From Macrosoma leucophasiata (Eukaryota > Arthropoda > Insecta > Lepidoptera > Hedylidae), in NCBI GenBank assembly GCA_036365455.1, contig JAWQUS010000019.1, positions 10,454,001-10,518,000 of the forward strand: a DNA stretch of 64,000 nt, written 5' to 3'. Under the pieces are notes generated by a model. It did not search any database. It was not told the DNA's origin and worked only from the letters and a program-made list of their open reading frames with translations. Of the stretch, positions 26,301-29,300 are shown in pieces. A program made the position numbers and the translations under genes. The first letter of the stretch is position 1; each line of letters begins with the position of its first letter.

Positions 26301-29300
26301 GCGCTCTATCTCCCATCTGTTACGAACGATTGAAGATGTTTTAAACTCGATTAATAACGATTTGATACGTCTCATTTTAATCGCTCACCGGTGTTAGTGC
26401 TCCAGTGACGGAGCTCGCTGGCGTAGGCACCACCGCATTACCTAATATACTTGCCGCTAAATGGTAGTGTTCAGCACTATCGTGTTCCGGTCAGGTGGTA
26501 ATGTACGGCCCTGTAATTTACGGCACGGAGGCCTCAGAAGTGGTTACGGATCTGCATTTTGACCTTGGTCTTTGTGTGGGTGTCTTTAGGCTGCAGTGAT
26601 CACTTAACGTCTATGTAAATTGCATGCCTATTTGCCACTTCCACTACATCAAAAAAATTAAGTTACCTGGTCTTCATCAAATCCCTGCGCTCAATACGCT
26701 TGAAGATCTCCTGTTCTCTCTCCTTTTCCGACATAGCCGCGAGTCTAGCTCTATCCTCTTCGTCCCCCATAAGGTTCTCATCGTATCTGCGAACAATAAT
26801 CATGGTTTCATTTAGGTGGTAGAGCTCCAGTGACGGAGCTCGCGGGCGTAGGCACCACCGCATTACCTAATATACTTGCCGCTTAATGGTAGTGTTCAGC
26901 ACTATCGTGTTCGGGTCAGGTGGTAATGTACGGCCCTGTAATTTCCGGCACAGAGGCATAACACGTTAGGCCTCAGGGGTAACGCATCTGCATTTTGACC
27001 TAGGTCTTTGTGTTGTGTTGACCTTTGTCTATAGGCTGCAGTCGTCACTTAACATCAACGTGAACTTCATGCTTGTTTGCCACTATCATAACATGGAGGG
27101 TTATATCATAACAGAGAATATGTAATACCGTTGGCGGGACGTTGTAGTGTCCATTCTATACGTATATAGAATGGACACTTCAACGTCCCGCCCGATTTTC
27201 CCGCCTCACCCATCACCCCGCCATCGAGAGGCAGTTGAATAAACTTCAACAGTGAGGTTGCGAGTAAGCGAGCGAGCGGTCTATTTCTAGTTAATGTCGT
27301 CACGTAGTCAGTGCGACGATATACTTCACGATTAATTTAGGGCATTAACCCTACGTAATACATTTCTATGTGCGTGTACTGATTGATGTCTGTCTAGGTA
27401 ACCAGAATAAGCGTTTATATGGAATTTTAGCTGACTGTCCGGGGTGTGATCGTATTCGCCTAAGTATTATTACCACCCCCAGGCTTGCTACATTTCTATC
27501 ACTGGCCTAAATTTCCAATTTTTATTCACACCATGGATCTTTTAGTCTCCCATGGATCCCTGAGGGTCCACCTGGGCCAATTTAGGAATAAGTGGTCTAT
27601 AGCCTTACTTTTACTTACTCCCTCGGTAGCCTAGTGGTAGCAGGCCACTACTACTACGCTGAAGTTCTGGGTTCAATTCCCGGGTAGGGGTTTATCAGAG
27701 ATAATGGTGTAAAGTTAACTAGGGTTTTATTGGGATTTTTCCACTTTCTGAAAATTTCCCAGTACCTCAACAACAGGCTCGCCATCTGTTACATGGGCCA
27801 AAACGTAACTGGCGAATCGTGGGTGTTTGCATGTATGCTTGAATGCATGCATTTATCTCCTGCCTACCCCTTCGGGGACTACAGGCGTGAAGTTACTTTT
27901 TAGAGCCTAACTGCTTACAATTTCTACAAATCGTCAAGGATGCAATAGATTTTTCTCCAAATAAAAAATAGACTCACCCATCATCAAATTCTTCTTCGGA
28001 GTCTATCGAGTCGTTGTCTGATGAGTGCGATGATACTTCACCTGGAAATAATAGAATAATGTATAAACTAAACAGAACTTCACGCCTGTAATCCTCGAAG
28101 GGGTATGTAGAAGTAAATGAATGCATACAAGCATACAGTGCTCATCGAGAAATATGATGGTAGAGCTCCAGTGACGTAGCTCGCGGGCGTAGGCACCACC
28201 GCATTACCTAATATACTTGCCGTTAAATGGTAGTGTTCAGCACTATCGTCTTCCGGTCAGATGGTAATGTACAGCCCTGTAATTCCCGGCACAGAGGCAT
28301 AACACCTTAGGCCTCAGGAGTGGTAACGCATCTGCATTTTGACATCAGGTCTTTGTGTAGGTGTCTATAGGCTGTAGTCATCACTTAACATCAATGTGAA
28401 CTGCATGCTTTTGCTTTCATTAAATAAAAAAAAAATGCATTTCGATTTTATAGAGATCTTTGCTGCACACTGCTTACGTAAGCACTGATAGTCCGGTATT
28501 GGTCAAAACTTAATCAAAATGGTGGACAAACGTCACATAGGCAAGGTGCAAAAGAGATAACTTGATCCTTAGGGAGCGTTCAATTATTACGTAACGCGAT
28601 TTGGGGGAAGAGAGGAGGGGGGGGGAGGTCTTGTTAAAAGTTACGATGCGTTACAGGGTCAGGAATGGGGTTCGAACAATGTGTTACATAACAGTTTTTT
28701 TTATTTCAATAAAAAAAAATATGAAATAAAAAACCTTTACAGGTGGTACCGTTGAAGGGACATTTTCAATTGTTTCTTATTGTCACCTGCCTTCTTCAGG
28801 TTCTGTTGAAGGGACATTTTCAATTGTTTCTTATTGTCTTTTTTTTTCCTTCTTCAGGTACTGTTGAAGGGACATTTTTAATTGTTTCTTATTGTTACCT
28901 ACCTTCTTCAGGTACTGTTGAAGGGACATTTTCAATTGTTTCTTATTGTCACCTACCTTCTTCAGGTACCGTTGAAGGGACATTTTCAATTGTTTCTTAT
29001 CCTATTGTCACCTACCTTCTTCAGGTACTGTTGAAGGGACATTTTCAATTGTTTCTTATTGTCACCTACCTTCTTCAGGTACTGTTGAGGGGACATTTTC
29101 AATTGTTTCTTATTGTCACCTACCTTCTTCAGATACTGTTGACGGGACATTTTCAATTGTTTCTTATTCTATTGTCACCTACCTTCTTCAGGTACCGTTG
29201 AAGGGACATTTTCAATTGTTTCTTATCCTATTGTCACCTACCTTCTTCAGGTACTGTTGAAGGGACATTTTCAATTGTTTCTTATCCTATTGTCACCTAC

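Noticed and set aside
26138..26397. Plus-strand Gly/Ala/Arg-rich frames opposite Rtf1 exon 6
   Set aside because: GC-rich composition opens several frames; only the minus frame joins in phase to exons 5 and 7 and matches the family.
27132..27189. Intrinsic terminator or microRNA hairpin
   Set aside because: The inverted repeat belongs to a dispersed family K element and lacks a unique flanking context; bacterial terminators do not apply.
28743..29201. 152-codon plus-strand frame with repeated [10 protein letters not shown] units
   Set aside because: It is the antisense of the splice-donor minisatellite in an Rtf1 intron; the frame breaks as soon as a 59-bp unit appears out of step.
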